Assembly: GCF_019216885.1 (NCBI RefSeq)
Contig: NZ_JAAQRC020000001.1
Location: forward strand, 6,371,522 to 6,435,521
Reading direction: 5' to 3'
Origin: Methylobacterium sp. SyP6R
GTDB lineage: Bacteria; Pseudomonadota; Alphaproteobacteria; Rhizobiales; Beijerinckiaceae
DNA: 64,000 nt
Positions 45,371-56,320 of this stretch are shown piece by piece (position 1 is the first letter of the stretch; every line of letters begins with the position of its first letter). The notes beneath the pieces are model-generated. The model was not told the DNA's origin and made no database searches. It was given only the letters and a program-made list of their open reading frames with translations. Both the position numbers and the translations under genes were made by a program.

Positions 45371-47176
45371 TCAGGTATCCATCTTCAGGGCGGCGATGAA
45401 CGCTTCCTGCGGGATTTCGACCTTGCCGAACTGGCGCATGCGCTTCTTGCCCTCCTTCTGCTTGTCGAGGAGCTTGCGCTTGCGGGAGATGTCGCCGCCG
45501 TAGCACTTGGCGGTGACGTCCTTCGACAGGGCCCGGATGGTCTCGCGGGCGATGATCTTGCCGCCGATCGCCGCCTGGACCGGGATCTGGAACAGGTGGC
45601 GCGGGATCAAGTCCTTCAGCTTCTCGCACATGGCGCGGCCGCGGCTCTCGGCACGGGTGCGGTGGACCAGCATGGAGAGGGCATCGACCGGCTCGGCATT
45701 CACCAGGATCGACATCTTCACCAGATCACCCTCGCGGTAATCCGAGATGTGGTAGTCGAACGAGGCGTAGCCCTTCGAGATCGACTTCAGCCGGTCGTAG
45801 AAATCGAACACCACCTCATTGAGCGGCAGGTCGTACACCACCATGGCGCGCTTGCCGACGTAGTTGAGGTCGATCTGCGCGCCGCGCCGGTCCTGGCACA
45901 GCTTCAAGACGCCGCCGAGATACTCGTCCGGCGTCATGATGGTGGCGCGGATCCACGGCTCCTCGATCGTGTCGATCTTCATCACATCGGGCATGTCGGC
46001 CGGGTTGTGAAGCTCCTTCTTCTCCCCGTCGGACATGTTGAGGTGGTAGACCACGCTCGGCGCGGTCGAGATCAGGTCGAGGTTGAACTCGCGCTCCAGC
46101 CGCTCCTGGATGATCTCGAGGTGGAGGAGCCCGAGGAAGCCGCAGCGGAAGCCGAAGCCGAGGGCGGCCGAGGTCTCCATCTCGTAGGAGAACGAGGCGT
46201 CGTTGAGGCGCAGCTTGCCCATCGCGCCGCGCAAATTCTCGAAATCCGCGGCGTCGACCGGGAACAGGCCGCAGAACACCACCGGCTGCACCGGCTTGAA
46301 GCCCGGCATCGCCTCCTTGGTCTTGCGCTTGTCCTCGGTGATGGTGTCGCCGACGCGGGTATCGGCGACTTCCTTGATCGAGCCGGTGAAGAAGCCGACC
46401 TCGCCGGGACCGAGTTCCGACACGTCCTGCATCTTGGGCCGGAACACGCCGAGGCGCTCGACGCCGTGGGCCGCATCGGCCCCCATCATGCGGATCGTCA
46501 TGCCCTTCTTGAGCACGCCGTCGACGATGCGCACCAGCACCACGACGCCGAGATAGACATCGTACCACGAATCGACCAGCAGCGCCTTGAGCGGCGCCGA
46601 CCGGTCACCCTTCGGCGGCGGCAGCCGGGTGACGATCGCCTCCAGCACCGCCTCGATGTTGAGGCCGGTCTTGGCCGAGATCGGCACCGCGTCCTTGGCG
46701 TCGATGCCGATCACCTCCTCGATCTGCTCCTTGACCCGGTCGGGCTCGGCCGCCGGCAGGTCGATCTTGTTGAGGACCGGGACGATCTCGTGGTTGGCGT
46801 CGAGGGCCTGGTAGACGTTGGCCAGCGTCTGCGCCTCGACGCCCTGGGAGGCGTCGACGACCAGCAGCGAGCCCTCGCAGGCGGCGAGCGAGCGCGACAC
46901 CTCGTAGGCGAAATCGACGTGGCCGGGAGTGTCCATCAGGTTGAGGACGTAGTCGCGCCCGTCCTGCGCCTTGTATTCCAGGCGCACGGTCTGCGCCTTG
47001 ATGGTGATGCCGCGCTCCTTCTCGATGTCCATCGAGTCGAGCATCTGCTCGCTCATGTCGCGCGCCGCGACCGCCCCGGTGATCTGGATGAGCCGATCGG
47101 CGAGCGTCGACTTGCCGTGGTCGATATGGGCGACGATCGAGAAGTTGCGGATGTTGTCGATGGGGGACGCGGTCAT
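45371..47176 (-). CDS. lepA: Elongation factor 4 (LepA)
   Basis: Translational GTPase that back-translocates or rescues stalled ribosomes. The 601-residue protein starts [20 protein letters not shown] and has G1 HIDHGKST, G2 [12 protein letters not shown]3 DTPGH, G4 NKIDLP and G5-like ISAKTG. The LepA-specific C-terminal domain contains [17 protein letters not shown] and [20 protein letters not shown] segments. The longer frame to 47320 is rejected because LepA begins just before the [15 protein letters not shown] motif and a GGAG lies upstream of 47176. Confidence 0.98.
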   Translation of the reverse strand: MTASPIDNIRNFSIVAHIDHGKSTLADRLIQITGAVAARDMSEQMLDSMDIEKERGITIKAQTVRLEYKAQDGRDYVLNLMDTPGHVDFAYEVSRSLAACEGSLLVVDASQGVEAQTLANVYQALDANHEIVPVLNKIDLPAAEPDRVKEQIEEVIGIDAKDAVPISAKTGLNIEAVLEAIVTRLPPPKGDRSAPLKALLVDSWYDVYLGVVVLVRIVDGVLKKGMTIRMMGADAAHGVERLGVFRPKMQDVSELGPGEVGFFTGSIKEVADTRVGDTITEDKRKTKEAMPGFKPVQPVVFCGLFPVDAADFENLRGAMGKLRLNDASFSYEMETSAALGFGFRCGFLGLLHLEIIQERLEREFNLDLISTAPSVVYHLNMSDGEKKELHNPADMPDVMKIDTIEEPWIRATIMTPDEYLGGVLKLCQDRRGAQIDLNYVGKRAMVVYDLPLNEVVFDFYDRLKSISKGYASFDYHISDYREGDLVKMSILVNAEPVDALSMLVHRTRAESRGRAMCEKLKDLIPRHLFQIPVQAAIGGKIIARETIRALSKDVTAKCYGGDISRKRKLLDKQKEGKKRMRQFGKVEIPQEAFIAALKMDT

Positions 47177-47427
47177 CGTGAGGCTGTCTCCGGCGCGCAG
47201 GCGCGGCGATGCGCGGGGCGCACGGCGGTGGGGATAAGAGTCGACGGGAGATAGCAGCGGCACCCCGCCGCGCCAAGACGGCGGCCGGACGCACGCGACA
47301 CGTTCCACGGCGCGCCTCATCGGCAGCGGTCGGCAGCAGCCCCGTTCCCGCCGGCTCGCTACAGCGAAGTGACTATCACTCCGGCTTCGGCATAATCTCA
47401 GTCGCGAGATGACGCAGGGATCGAACC

Positions 47428-47712
47428 GTGGAAAGAGACAACAGCGATGCGGGGCAGCGACCGAATCTGGTCGAGGTCGACAAGATGGCCATCGCTCCCG
47501 ACGTTCTGGAACGCCGACATGAGGGTTTTCGCCAGCGCGTCACCATCCATCTGACCTACGCGATCGTTCTGCTTTCCATCTCGGCGATCGGCCTGGTGGT
47601 GGCATTTCCGGACAGGACAGCAGCGTTAAAAGATATCTTGTCTATCATCCTGCCCGGATTGTTCGGCGTCTACGGGACTGCGATGGGTTTCTATTTCAGC
47701 CAGAGGAAGTGA
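47428..47712 (+). CDS. Small two-helix membrane protein, unknown
   Basis: A 94-residue protein starting at a GTG with AGGGA about 8 nt upstream. A charged N-terminal half ([16 protein letters not shown]) leads into two hydrophobic helices: [17 protein letters not shown] and [21 protein letters not shown]. The layout suggests an inner-membrane hairpin with both ends in the cytoplasm. I do not recognise the family. Base composition is clearly less GC-rich than the surrounding genes, suggesting a recent arrival. It converges on the ribbon-helix-helix-like gene 14 bp away. Confidence 0.6.
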   Translation: MERDNSDAGQRPNLVEVDKMAIAPDVLERRHEGFRQRVTIHLTYAIVLLSISAIGLVVAFPDRTAALKDILSIILPGLFGVYGTAMGFYFSQRK

Positions 47713-47726
47713 TCCGCCGACCGAAA

Positions 47727-47978
47727 TCAGCGGAACACGACCTCTTTTATGCGCCCATCGCTTTCCTGAATCAGGATCGACGCACCCCGCTCCTTCTGCT
47801 CAAGGAGAAACTTTTCGGTCCCAAGCGCGCGACGGACGGCCTCCGAGAGGGTGATATTGCCGTAACGGCTCGCGATCCATTCGAGGATCTGCCTGTTATC
47901 AGCCGACAATCTCAGCGTGAGCTTGTCCGCATTCTTGTCCTGCTCGGGCGCACAGGATTCGGTGAATTGTACGGCCAT
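47727..47978 (-). CDS. Small ribbon-helix-helix-like protein
   Basis: The ATG at 47978 has GGAGG directly upstream and gives 83 residues. DKLTLRLSADNRQILEWIASRYGNITLSEAVRRALGTEKFL has the strand-helix-helix pattern of CopG/Arc-type DNA-binding proteins. The C-terminal ASILIQESDGRIKEVVFR adds a short strand pair seen in some orphan RHH proteins of cyanobacteria and rhizobia. No toxin gene is next to it on the same strand. Like its neighbour, it is lower in GC than the flanks. Confidence 0.6.
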   Translation of the reverse strand: MAVQFTESCAPEQDKNADKLTLRLSADNRQILEWIASRYGNITLSEAVRRALGTEKFLLEQKERGASILIQESDGRIKEVVFR

Positions 47979-48105
47979 GGGGGCCTCCGCGATGTCGTTC
48001 AGACGTCGAAACGTCAACGCATTGACGCCTATTGGCGGTGCGATAAGCGTCAGCGTCAAGTGCCCGTGGCGACACGTCATCCATTGCCGGCCATGGCAGC
48101 GAACC

Positions 48106-49191
48106 TCACGCTCCCAACCGGTCCGCCACATCCTCCGCCAGCGACAGGCTCGAGGTCAGCCCCGGGCTCTCGATGCCGAAGAGATGCACGAGCCCCGGCA
48201 GCCCGTGCTCGGCCGGGCCGTCGATGAGGAAGTCGGCCGCCCCCTCCCCCGGACCGGACAGCTTCGGGCGGATGCCGGCATAGTCGGGCACCAGCGCGCC
48301 GTCGGGAAGCGCGGGCCAGTAGCGGCGGATCGCGGCGTAGAACAGGGCACCGCGGCCGGGATCGACCTCGTAGTCGGGGGCGTCGATCCACTCGACGTCG
48401 GGGCCGAAGCGCATCCGCCCGGCGAGATCGAGGGTGAGGTGGATCCCTAAGCCCCCCTCGACCGGCGCGGGGTAGATCAGCCGCGAGAAGGCCGGCCGGC
48501 CGGTGCAGCCGAAATAATTGCCCTTGGCGAGCACGAGCCGCGGCACCCGGGTCTCGGGATAGCCCTCGGTCGCCCGGGCAAGGCCTTGCGCGCCGAAGCT
48601 CGCGGCGTTCACCACGGCATCGACCGTGAGCTCATCGTCGCCGAAGCGGGCGACCCACCCGTCGGGCGAGCGGGTGAGGCGGTCGATCGGCGTGTTGAAG
48701 GCGAGCGCGCCGCCCGCCCCCTCGATGTCGCCCTGCAGCGCCAGCATCAGGGCGTGGCTGTCGACGATGCCGGTCTCGGTCGAGAGGAGCGCGGCATTGC
48801 AGGTCAGGTTCGGCTCCAGGCGCCTCGCTTCCGCGCCGTCGAGGAGCGACAGGCCCTCGACCCCGTTCTCGACCCCTTGCGCGTGGATCGCCGCGATCTT
48901 GGCGCCCTCCGGCTCGGTCGCCGCGACGATCAGCTTGCCGATCTTGGCGTGCGGGACCCCGTGGCTCGCGCAGAAGGCGTAGAGCCGGCGCCGTCCCTCG
49001 ACGCAGTGGCGGGCCCGGCTCGAACCGGTCGGGTAGTACATCCCGGCATGGATCACCTCGGAATTGCGCGAGGACACGCCGGTCCCGATGCCGCCTTCCG
49101 CCTCCGCCACGATCACCTCGTGACCGCGCAGAGCCAGATCCCGACCGATCGCGAGGCCGACCACGCCGGCACCGACGACGAGCACCATCAT
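48106..49191 (-). CDS. FAD-dependent oxidoreductase (L-2-hydroxyglutarate dehydrogenase-like)
   Basis: A 361-residue flavoprotein of the DAO family. It starts with the FAD-binding VLVVGAGVVGLAIGRDLALRG and has SSRNSEVIHAGMYYPTGS, a pattern shared with L-2-hydroxyglutarate oxidase/dehydrogenase (LhgO/L2HGDH). The second FAD-binding segment at the C-terminus reads HLFGIESPGLTSSLSLAEDVAD. The exact substrate is not certain; related 2-hydroxy-acid dehydrogenases and glycerol-3-phosphate-type enzymes share the fold. Either of two adjacent ATGs (49191 or 49188) could start it after GAGGAG. Confidence 0.85.
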   Translation of the reverse strand: MMVLVVGAGVVGLAIGRDLALRGHEVIVAEAEGGIGTGVSSRNSEVIHAGMYYPTGSSRARHCVEGRRRLYAFCASHGVPHAKIGKLIVAATEPEGAKIAAIHAQGVENGVEGLSLLDGAEARRLEPNLTCNAALLSTETGIVDSHALMLALQGDIEGAGGALAFNTPIDRLTRSPDGWVARFGDDELTVDAVVNAASFGAQGLARATEGYPETRVPRLVLAKGNYFGCTGRPAFSRLIYPAPVEGGLGIHLTLDLAGRMRFGPDVEWIDAPDYEVDPGRGALFYAAIRRYWPALPDGALVPDYAGIRPKLSGPGEGAADFLIDGPAEHGLPGLVHLFGIESPGLTSSLSLAEDVADRLGA

Positions 49192-49230
49192 CGGCCGCTC
49201 CTCCCTGAGTTTCTTCGTTAGGGCTTATAC

Positions 49231-49265
49231 AACGAGAAAGGGCCCCTCTCCGGGGAGAAGGGCCC
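49231..49265 (-). terminator. Rho-independent terminator of pckA
   Basis: AGGGCCC and GGGCCCT arms with inner TCTCC/GGAGA (49239-49265) form a stem broken by one mismatch. On the minus strand it is followed by TTTCTCGTT. It lies 26 bp after the pckA stop. Confidence 0.85.
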
Positions 49266-49290
49266 TCGCATGATCGAAACCTGAAAAAGA

Positions 49291-50901
<1,611 letters not shown>

Positions 50902-51130
50902 GCCCGTTCCTCCTGGCGCCGACCTCTGGAACCACGGCCGGCAGCCGGTCCGGATCGGGCCGATTGACTTAACCCTTGCGCCGGATCCGGCGACCGATGC
51001 TGTCGTAGCAGGTCGCGCGCCTCCGCGCCGAGGCCGATCAAGTCGCCTCGGTGGGGTGCTTTAGTAGGTGGCGAACCTTCGCGGTTCAATCGAATTCGCG
51101 CGAATCGGCGGTGACAAGCCGGACTTTGTG

Positions 51131-51910
51131 TCAGGGGACGGGGGTGGCCCGCGCCTGCGCGGCCATCGCCACCAGGGTGGGGCGCAAGGCGGCGGGGCCG
51201 GCCAGCCGCTCCGGAAACGGGACCCGGGCGGTGCGCTCGCCGGCCATCAGGTCGAGCCCTTCCGGGTCGAACCCGGTCAGGCGCCACGGCCCGGGCTCCT
51301 CGCCGGCGAGCTGCGTGGCATAGAGCGCGACGGCGTCGAGGTGGTCCTCGTTCATGTGGGCGACGGCGCCGGGCTCGGATTCGGCGAGCGCCTCGAGGCC
51401 GGTGAGATCGGTGAGGAGTTCGCCTGCCGTGAGCGTCGCGGCCTTCGCGAAGCCGCCGTTGAGGTGCCCGGCCCGGACCTCCAGCCGGAAGAACGCGAAG
51501 TCGGGGAAGTCGGCGTAGAGCGCGGCCTTCGGGTGGCGGGCGAGGAAGCGCGCCCGCGCCCGGGGCTCGGCGCTGCGCTCCGCGCGCCCCGTCACGGTCA
51601 GGCGCGGATGGGCCAGCGGATCGCCCTTGCCGCCCTGGGAGAGCAGCAGCGAGCAGCGCGGATCGGCCTCCAGGTTGAGGGTATGGGCCGAGAGGCGCGA
51701 CAGCAGCAGGAGCGGCGTCCCGTCGACATCCGTCGCCACGGTGACGAGGGACGCGAAGGGCGCCCCGCCTTCATGCTCCCCTTGCCGCTCCAGGGTGGCG
51801 AGCGCCCCCGAGCGGATTTTGCGCAGGAGCGACTTGGCGAGGCCGATCGCGTCGAACGGCGCCTCGGCGGCCGGCAGCGGCGCGGCCTGCTTCCTGTCTG
51901 CCTCGGCCAT
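51131..51910 (-). CDS. HugZ-like heme-binding/PNPOx-fold protein
   Basis: A 259-residue protein with an N-terminal split-barrel flavin/PNPOx fold (SLLRKIRSGALATL through DGTPLLLLSRLSAHTLNLEAD and LTVTGRAERS) and a C-terminal DUF2470 domain containing GAVAHMNEDHLDAVALYA, with the histidine typical of HugZ-type heme oxygenases. These proteins bind or degrade heme for iron use, though some members only bind heme. No iron-uptake genes are nearby. It is on the minus strand between pckA and chvI. Confidence 0.87.
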   Translation of the reverse strand: MAEADRKQAAPLPAAEAPFDAIGLAKSLLRKIRSGALATLERQGEHEGGAPFASLVTVATDVDGTPLLLLSRLSAHTLNLEADPRCSLLLSQGGKGDPLAHPRLTVTGRAERSAEPRARARFLARHPKAALYADFPDFAFFRLEVRAGHLNGGFAKAATLTAGELLTDLTGLEALAESEPGAVAHMNEDHLDAVALYATQLAGEEPGPWRLTGFDPEGLDLMAGERTARVPFPERLAGPAALRPTLVAMAAQARATPVP

Positions 51911-52224
51911 GCGGTCTCCCCCCTCGCCTCGCGCGTCTCGCGATCTACCTTGGCGATGGCAGGCAGGCCCGTCCAGGCCGCGCGACGCCGCGGCGCGCGG
52001 ACCCGAAATCCGGGCCCATCTGTGGCGGCCTCGCCACGGGTGCTCGCTTTTTCGGCGGGATGGCCTTAAGGGAGACAGAATCGTGGCGTCGCGGCCACTG
52101 TCCAGCCTTTATTGGCAGGAGGGGCCGCGACACACGAGATTGACCCCGGAACCGGGTCCAGTCGGGTTGCGTTCAGCAGGGCCGGTATGTCCTGCGGGCG
52201 ACGCCCGCGCCCCAGGGAATGCCC
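51911..52224. other. Divergent region upstream of chvI
   Basis: About 310 bp without a gene. It contains several self-complementary G/C stretches, for example GACCC/GGGTC around 52144-52160 and GTGGCG/CGCCAC around 52021-52036. It must carry the promoters for the HugZ-like gene and chvI. ChvI autoregulates in relatives, but no ChvI-box can be defined by eye. Confidence 0.45.
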
Positions 52225-52941
52225 ATGCCGACCATCGCCCTCGTCGATGACGACCGCAACATCCTGACCTCCGTGTCGATCGCCCTGGAGACCGAGGGGT
52301 ACCGGATCCAGACCTATACCGACGGCGCCTCCGCCCTCGACGGCCTGAAGCATTCGCCGCCCGACCTCGCGATCTTCGACATCAAGATGCCGCGCATGGA
52401 CGGGATGGAGCTGTTGCGCCGCCTGCGCCAGAAATCCGACCTGCCGGTGATCTTCCTGACCTCGAAGGACGAGGAGATCGACGAGTTGTTCGGCCTCAAG
52501 ATGGGCGCCGACGACTTCATCCGGAAGCCGTTCTCGCAGCGTCTCCTGGTCGAGCGGGTGAAGGCGGTGCTCCGCCGCTTCGCCGCCAAGGAGGCGGGGC
52601 CCGGCGCCTCGGCCAAGGAGGCGGAGGCCGCGGCGGCGCGCTCCCTGGAGCGCGGCCAGCTGATGATGGACCCGGAGCGCCACACCTGCACCTGGAAGGG
52701 CGAGCCGGTGACGCTGACCGTGACCGAGTTCCTGATCCTCCAGGCGCTGGCCCAGCGCCCCGGCGTCGTGAAGAGCCGCAACGCGCTCATGGATGCGGCC
52801 TACGACGATCAGGTCTATGTCGACGACCGCACCATCGACAGCCACATCAAGCGCCTGCGCAAGAAGTTCAAGGTCACCGACAACAGCTTCGACATGATCG
52901 AGACGCTGTACGGCGTCGGCTACCGCTTCAAGGAAATGTAA
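52225..52941 (+). CDS. chvI: Response regulator ChvI
   Basis: OmpR-type response regulator controlling envelope, acid-stress and carbon genes. The ATG at 52225 (AGGGA 6 nt upstream) gives 238 residues starting [20 protein letters not shown], the canonical ChvI beginning. It places the phospho-acceptor at D52 in [11 protein letters not shown], as in Sinorhizobium ChvI. The T/S-K switch residues (FLTSK) and the C-terminal winged helix ([35 protein letters not shown]) are intact. An ATG 6 nt earlier overlaps the ribosome site. chvG follows after 43 bp. Confidence 0.96.
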   Translation: MPTIALVDDDRNILTSVSIALETEGYRIQTYTDGASALDGLKHSPPDLAIFDIKMPRMDGMELLRRLRQKSDLPVIFLTSKDEEIDELFGLKMGADDFIRKPFSQRLLVERVKAVLRRFAAKEAGPGASAKEAEAAAARSLERGQLMMDPERHTCTWKGEPVTLTVTEFLILQALAQRPGVVKSRNALMDAAYDDQVYVDDRTIDSHIKRLRKKFKVTDNSFDMIETLYGVGYRFKEM

Positions 52942-52984
52942 GACACTTGACCTTCGGATCGTCGGACTCCAGAGATGTGATCGC

Positions 52985-54841
52985 GTGAGCGACGGATCGG
53001 CCCGCGGCGCCGTGCGCCGTCTCCTCGGCGGCACCGGCCGCTTCTTCGGCGGCTCGCCCGTGAAATCCTCACCCGTGAAACCGTCGAGCGAGATCGACCC
53101 CGACGCCGAGGCCGCGCGCGAGCCGTTCGGCCCGCGGACGGTGCGGCGCTGGATCGCGCAGCGCTTCGCCTCGAGCCTGACCCGGCGCATCGTGGTCCTG
53201 AACCTCGCCGGGCTGATCGCGCTCCTGATCGGCTTCCTCTACCTCAACCAGTTCCGCCAGGGCCTGATCGAGGCCCGGGTGCAGAGCCTGCTGACTCAAG
53301 GAGACATCATCGCCGGCGCCATCGCGGCCTCGGCGACCGTCGATACCGACGCGATCACCATCGATCCCGACCGCCTGCTCCAGCTCCAGGCCGGCGAAGG
53401 CGGCAATTTCGGCGACGAGGCGCCCTCGGGTCTCGAATTCTCCCTCAACCCGGAACGGGTGGCCCCGCTCCTGCGCCGCCTCATCACGCCGACCGGCACC
53501 CGCGCCCGGGTCTACGACCGCGACGGCACGATGCTGATCGATTCGCGCGGCCTCTACATAAGGGGCGATCTCAGCCGCGAGCCGCCGCCGGCCCATAAGG
53601 AGCGCCCGAGCCTGATCGAGCAGGCCTGGAACGCCGTGCGGACGCACATCCCGGGCCTCGGCCGGCCCTCGTCGGCCGACGAGCCGGGCCCGGCGGACGG
53701 GCGCACCCTGCCGGAGGTACAGCGCGCGCTCGCCGGTGCCCGCGGCACGCTGGTGCGCCGCAACGGCCCAGGCGAGACCATCGTGTCGGTGGCGGTGCCG
53801 ATCCAGCGCGGCCGCACCGTGCGGGGCGCCCTGCTGCTCTCGACCCAGGAAGGCGACATCGACAAGATCATCGCAGCCGAGCGCTTCTCGCTGCTGCAGG
53901 TCTTCATCATCGCGGCGCTCGTGATGGTGGTGCTGTCGATGCTGGTCGCCGGCCAGATCGTCGGCCCGGTCGGGCGGCTGGCGGAGGCCGCCGAGCGGGT
54001 CCGCACCGGCATCAAGTCGCGCCAGGAGATCCCCGACTTCACCCGGCGCACCGACGAGATCGGCCATCTCTCGGGTGCGCTCCGGGACATGACCCAGGCG
54101 CTCTACCGCCGCCTCGACGCGATCGAGAACTTTGCGGCGGACGTGTCGCACGAATTGAAGAACCCGCTCACCTCGCTGCGCAGCGCCGTCGAGACCCTGC
54201 CGCTCGCCAAGACCGACGAGTCCCGCGGCCGGCTGATGCAGGTGATCCAGCACGACGTGAAGCGCCTCGACCGGCTGATCAGCGACATCGCCGACGCCTC
54301 GCGCCTCGATGCCGAATTGGCCCGGGCCGAGGCGGGCCGCGTCGATCTGAAGAAGCTCATCACCACGGTGGTGTCGGTGGCCAACGAGCGCCGGCGCCGG
54401 GGCGACGCATCGATCGACCTCACCGTCGAGCCGGCGCCGTCCGGCACCGACGACCCGTTCGCGATCCTCGGCCACGACAGCCGGCTCGGCCAGGTGGTCA
54501 ACAACCTCCTGGACAATGCCCGCTCGTTCTCGCCCAAGGGCGCGAGCGTCCGGGTGGCCCTGCGGCGGCGGCGCAACGCCGTCGAGCTGACCGTCGAGGA
54601 TGACGGGCCGGGCATCCCGCCCCACGCCCTGGAGCGGATCTTCGAGCGCTTCTACACCGACCGGCCGGAACAGGGCTTCGGGCAGAATTCGGGGCTGGGC
54701 CTCTCGATCTCGCGCCAGATCGTCCAGGCCCATCGCGGCACGATCCGGGCCGAGAACCGCCTCGGGGCCTTGGGCGAAGACGGCGAGCCGGCCTTGCTCG
54801 GCGCCCGCTTCATCGTCCGCATCCCGGCCCAGAGCCGTTGA
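52985..54841 (+). CDS. chvG: Sensor histidine kinase ChvG
   Basis: Membrane sensor that phosphorylates ChvI; in relatives its activity is held down by periplasmic ExoR. The 618-residue protein has a cytoplasmic N-terminus (about 1-70), TM1 (VVLNLAGLIALLIGFLYL), a large periplasmic domain (about 95-300), TM2 (LLQVFIIAALVMVVLSMLVA), and a HAMP domain. The H-box follows with H389 in VSHELKNPLTSL, then the N-box NNLLDNARSFSPKG and the G-boxes DDGPGIP and NSGLGLSISRQIV. GTG start. hprK begins 3 bp after its stop. Confidence 0.96.
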   Translation: MSDGSARGAVRRLLGGTGRFFGGSPVKSSPVKPSSEIDPDAEAAREPFGPRTVRRWIAQRFASSLTRRIVVLNLAGLIALLIGFLYLNQFRQGLIEARVQSLLTQGDIIAGAIAASATVDTDAITIDPDRLLQLQAGEGGNFGDEAPSGLEFSLNPERVAPLLRRLITPTGTRARVYDRDGTMLIDSRGLYIRGDLSREPPPAHKERPSLIEQAWNAVRTHIPGLGRPSSADEPGPADGRTLPEVQRALAGARGTLVRRNGPGETIVSVAVPIQRGRTVRGALLLSTQEGDIDKIIAAERFSLLQVFIIAALVMVVLSMLVAGQIVGPVGRLAEAAERVRTGIKSRQEIPDFTRRTDEIGHLSGALRDMTQALYRRLDAIENFAADVSHELKNPLTSLRSAVETLPLAKTDESRGRLMQVIQHDVKRLDRLISDIADASRLDAELARAEAGRVDLKKLITTVVSVANERRRRGDASIDLTVEPAPSGTDDPFAILGHDSRLGQVVNNLLDNARSFSPKGASVRVALRRRRNAVELTVEDDGPGIPPHALERIFERFYTDRPEQGFGQNSGLGLSISRQIVQAHRGTIRAENRLGALGEDGEPALLGARFIVRIPAQSR

Positions 54842-54844
54842 GGG

Positions 54845-55294
54845 ATGGGGGCCGTCCACGCCAGCTGCGTCGTGCTCGGCGAGGATGGGGTCCTGATCCG
54901 GGGACCGGCGGGGAGCGGCAAATCGACCCTGGTCCGTGACCTGATCGGGCTCGGCGCTATCTCGGGCGTCTTCGCTGCCCTGGTGGGAGACGACCGCGTG
55001 ACCCTGACGCCGCGGCACGGTCGCCTCGTCGCCGCCCCGCACCCGGCGCTGGCCGGCCTCCTGGAGATCCGCGGGCTGGGCCTGCAACCCGTTGACGCCA
55101 CGGTGCCTTCGGCGATCCTGCGGCTCGTCGTCGACCTCGCCGAGGCGGCCCCGCGGATGCCCGAGGCCGCCGACGAGACGGTTCTTCTCCGGGGGGTGGC
55201 GCTTCCCAGAACGATCCTGCCGCCGGACCCCGGCCGGGCCGCAACGGTGTTGTGGCGTTGGCGCCGCCTCCGTGTCATGATGATGACCGATTGA
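54845..55294 (+). CDS. hprK: HPr kinase/phosphorylase, short alphaproteobacterial form
   Basis: Phosphorylates and dephosphorylates HPr on a regulatory serine. The 149-residue protein is the catalytic domain only: P-loop RGPAGSGKSTLVRDL near 18-32, LVGDDRVTL, and the HprK signature-like LLEIRGLGLQPV (RG-x-GL). The N-terminal domain of the Gram-positive enzyme is absent, as is usual in alphaproteobacteria. It lies between chvG and the EIIA gene in the conserved ChvGI-PTS order. Confidence 0.92.
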   Translation: MGAVHASCVVLGEDGVLIRGPAGSGKSTLVRDLIGLGAISGVFAALVGDDRVTLTPRHGRLVAAPHPALAGLLEIRGLGLQPVDATVPSAILRLVVDLAEAAPRMPEAADETVLLRGVALPRTILPPDPGRAATVLWRWRRLRVMMMTD

Positions 55295-55382
55295 TGCGGA
55301 TTTCGCCGCATTGCTCTTGCGCTCGCCTTTGCGCTGCACAAAATGGCGGCTCGGCTCCAACGGGGCGTCGGAACTCGTGTCG

Positions 55383-55784
55383 ATGATTGGAATGGTGCTC
55401 GTCACCCACGGCCTGCTCGCGACGGAATTCAAAGCCGCGCTGGAGCACGTCGTGGGGCCGCAAGAGCAGCTCGAGACGATCACCATCGGCCCCGAGGACG
55501 ACATGGAGGTCCGTCGCAAGGACATCATGTCGGCGGTGTGCCGGGTGAATACCGGCGAGGGCGTCGTCGTGCTGACCGACATGTTCGGGGGCACGCCCTC
55601 GAACCTCGCCCTCTCCTGCATGAACGGCGGCTCGGTCGAGGTGGTCGCCGGCATCAACCTGCCGATGCTGATCAAGCTCGCCAGCGTGCGCGACGAGGAA
55701 TCCCTGGGCGAGGCGGTGCTCCACGCCCAGGAAGCGGGGCGCAAGTACATCAACGTCGCCTCGCGGGTGCTCGCCGGCAAGTAG
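55383..55784 (+). CDS. PTS EIIA component, mannose family (regulatory)
   Basis: Phosphoryl acceptor of an incomplete PTS chain without sugar permeases. The 133-residue EIIA-Man domain starts MIGMVLVTHGLLATEFKAAL with the phospho-accepting H9, followed by DMFGGTPSN, the family signature, and a C-terminal helix pair. The ATG at 55383 is preferred over a frame open from 55311. In Rhizobiales this protein (often called PtsM, ManX or EIIA-Man) is phosphorylated via EI-Ntr and HPr and is thought to act as a regulator. Confidence 0.93.
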   Translation: MIGMVLVTHGLLATEFKAALEHVVGPQEQLETITIGPEDDMEVRRKDIMSAVCRVNTGEGVVVLTDMFGGTPSNLALSCMNGGSVEVVAGINLPMLIKLASVRDEESLGEAVLHAQEAGRKYINVASRVLAGK

Positions 55785-55966
55785 GCCCTGCACCGCAGGA
55801 TCGCCGGCAGGACGGCCGAGGGGCCGTACCCTCGATTCCCGCGTCATCCGCTCTAGCTTTCTGCGGAAGCCCGGTTACCGTGACCGGACGCTTCCCGACA
55901 ACGCGCGCGAGACCCGGACGACGGGCGACAACCCGTCCCACCGGATCCGAGCAGGTGCCCCGACCC

Positions 55967-56296
55967 ATGACGCCCTTTGCCGACACAGACGATGCCGACG
56001 GCGAGTTGCCGCCGGTTCCCGAGGGCGCGAGCGCCCGCGACCTGCCGATCATCAACCGCCGCGGCCTGCACGCCCGGGCCTCCGCCAAGTTCGTGCAGAC
56101 GGTGGAGAAATTCGGCTCGGAGGTCACGGTGAGCCGGGGCGGCGAGACGGTGGGCGGGCGCTCGATCATGGGCCTGCTCACCCTCGGGGCCGCGCAGGGC
56201 ACCAGCATCCGGGTCACGGCGCTCGGGCCCGACCAGGATTCCTGCATGGAGGCGATCACCGCCCTCCTCGCCAACCGCTTCGGCGAGGACGAGTAG
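55967..56296 (+). CDS. HPr phosphocarrier protein
   Basis: Histidine-containing phosphocarrier that receives phosphate from EI and passes it to EIIA proteins; HprK modifies its serine. The 109-residue protein has an N-terminal extension of about 25 residues rich in Asp/Pro/Glu before the HPr domain. The phospho-His H35 is in RRGLHARASAKFV and the regulatory Ser S66 in GGRSIMGLLTLGA. Both sites are intact, so the HprK-HPr control loop is potentially functional. The frame is open far upstream without meaning. Confidence 0.94.
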   Translation: MTPFADTDDADGELPPVPEGASARDLPIINRRGLHARASAKFVQTVEKFGSEVTVSRGGETVGGRSIMGLLTLGAAQGTSIRVTALGPDQDSCMEAITALLANRFGEDE

Positions 56297-56320
56297 GCCT
56301 TCCCCGCTCGCCGGGACCCG

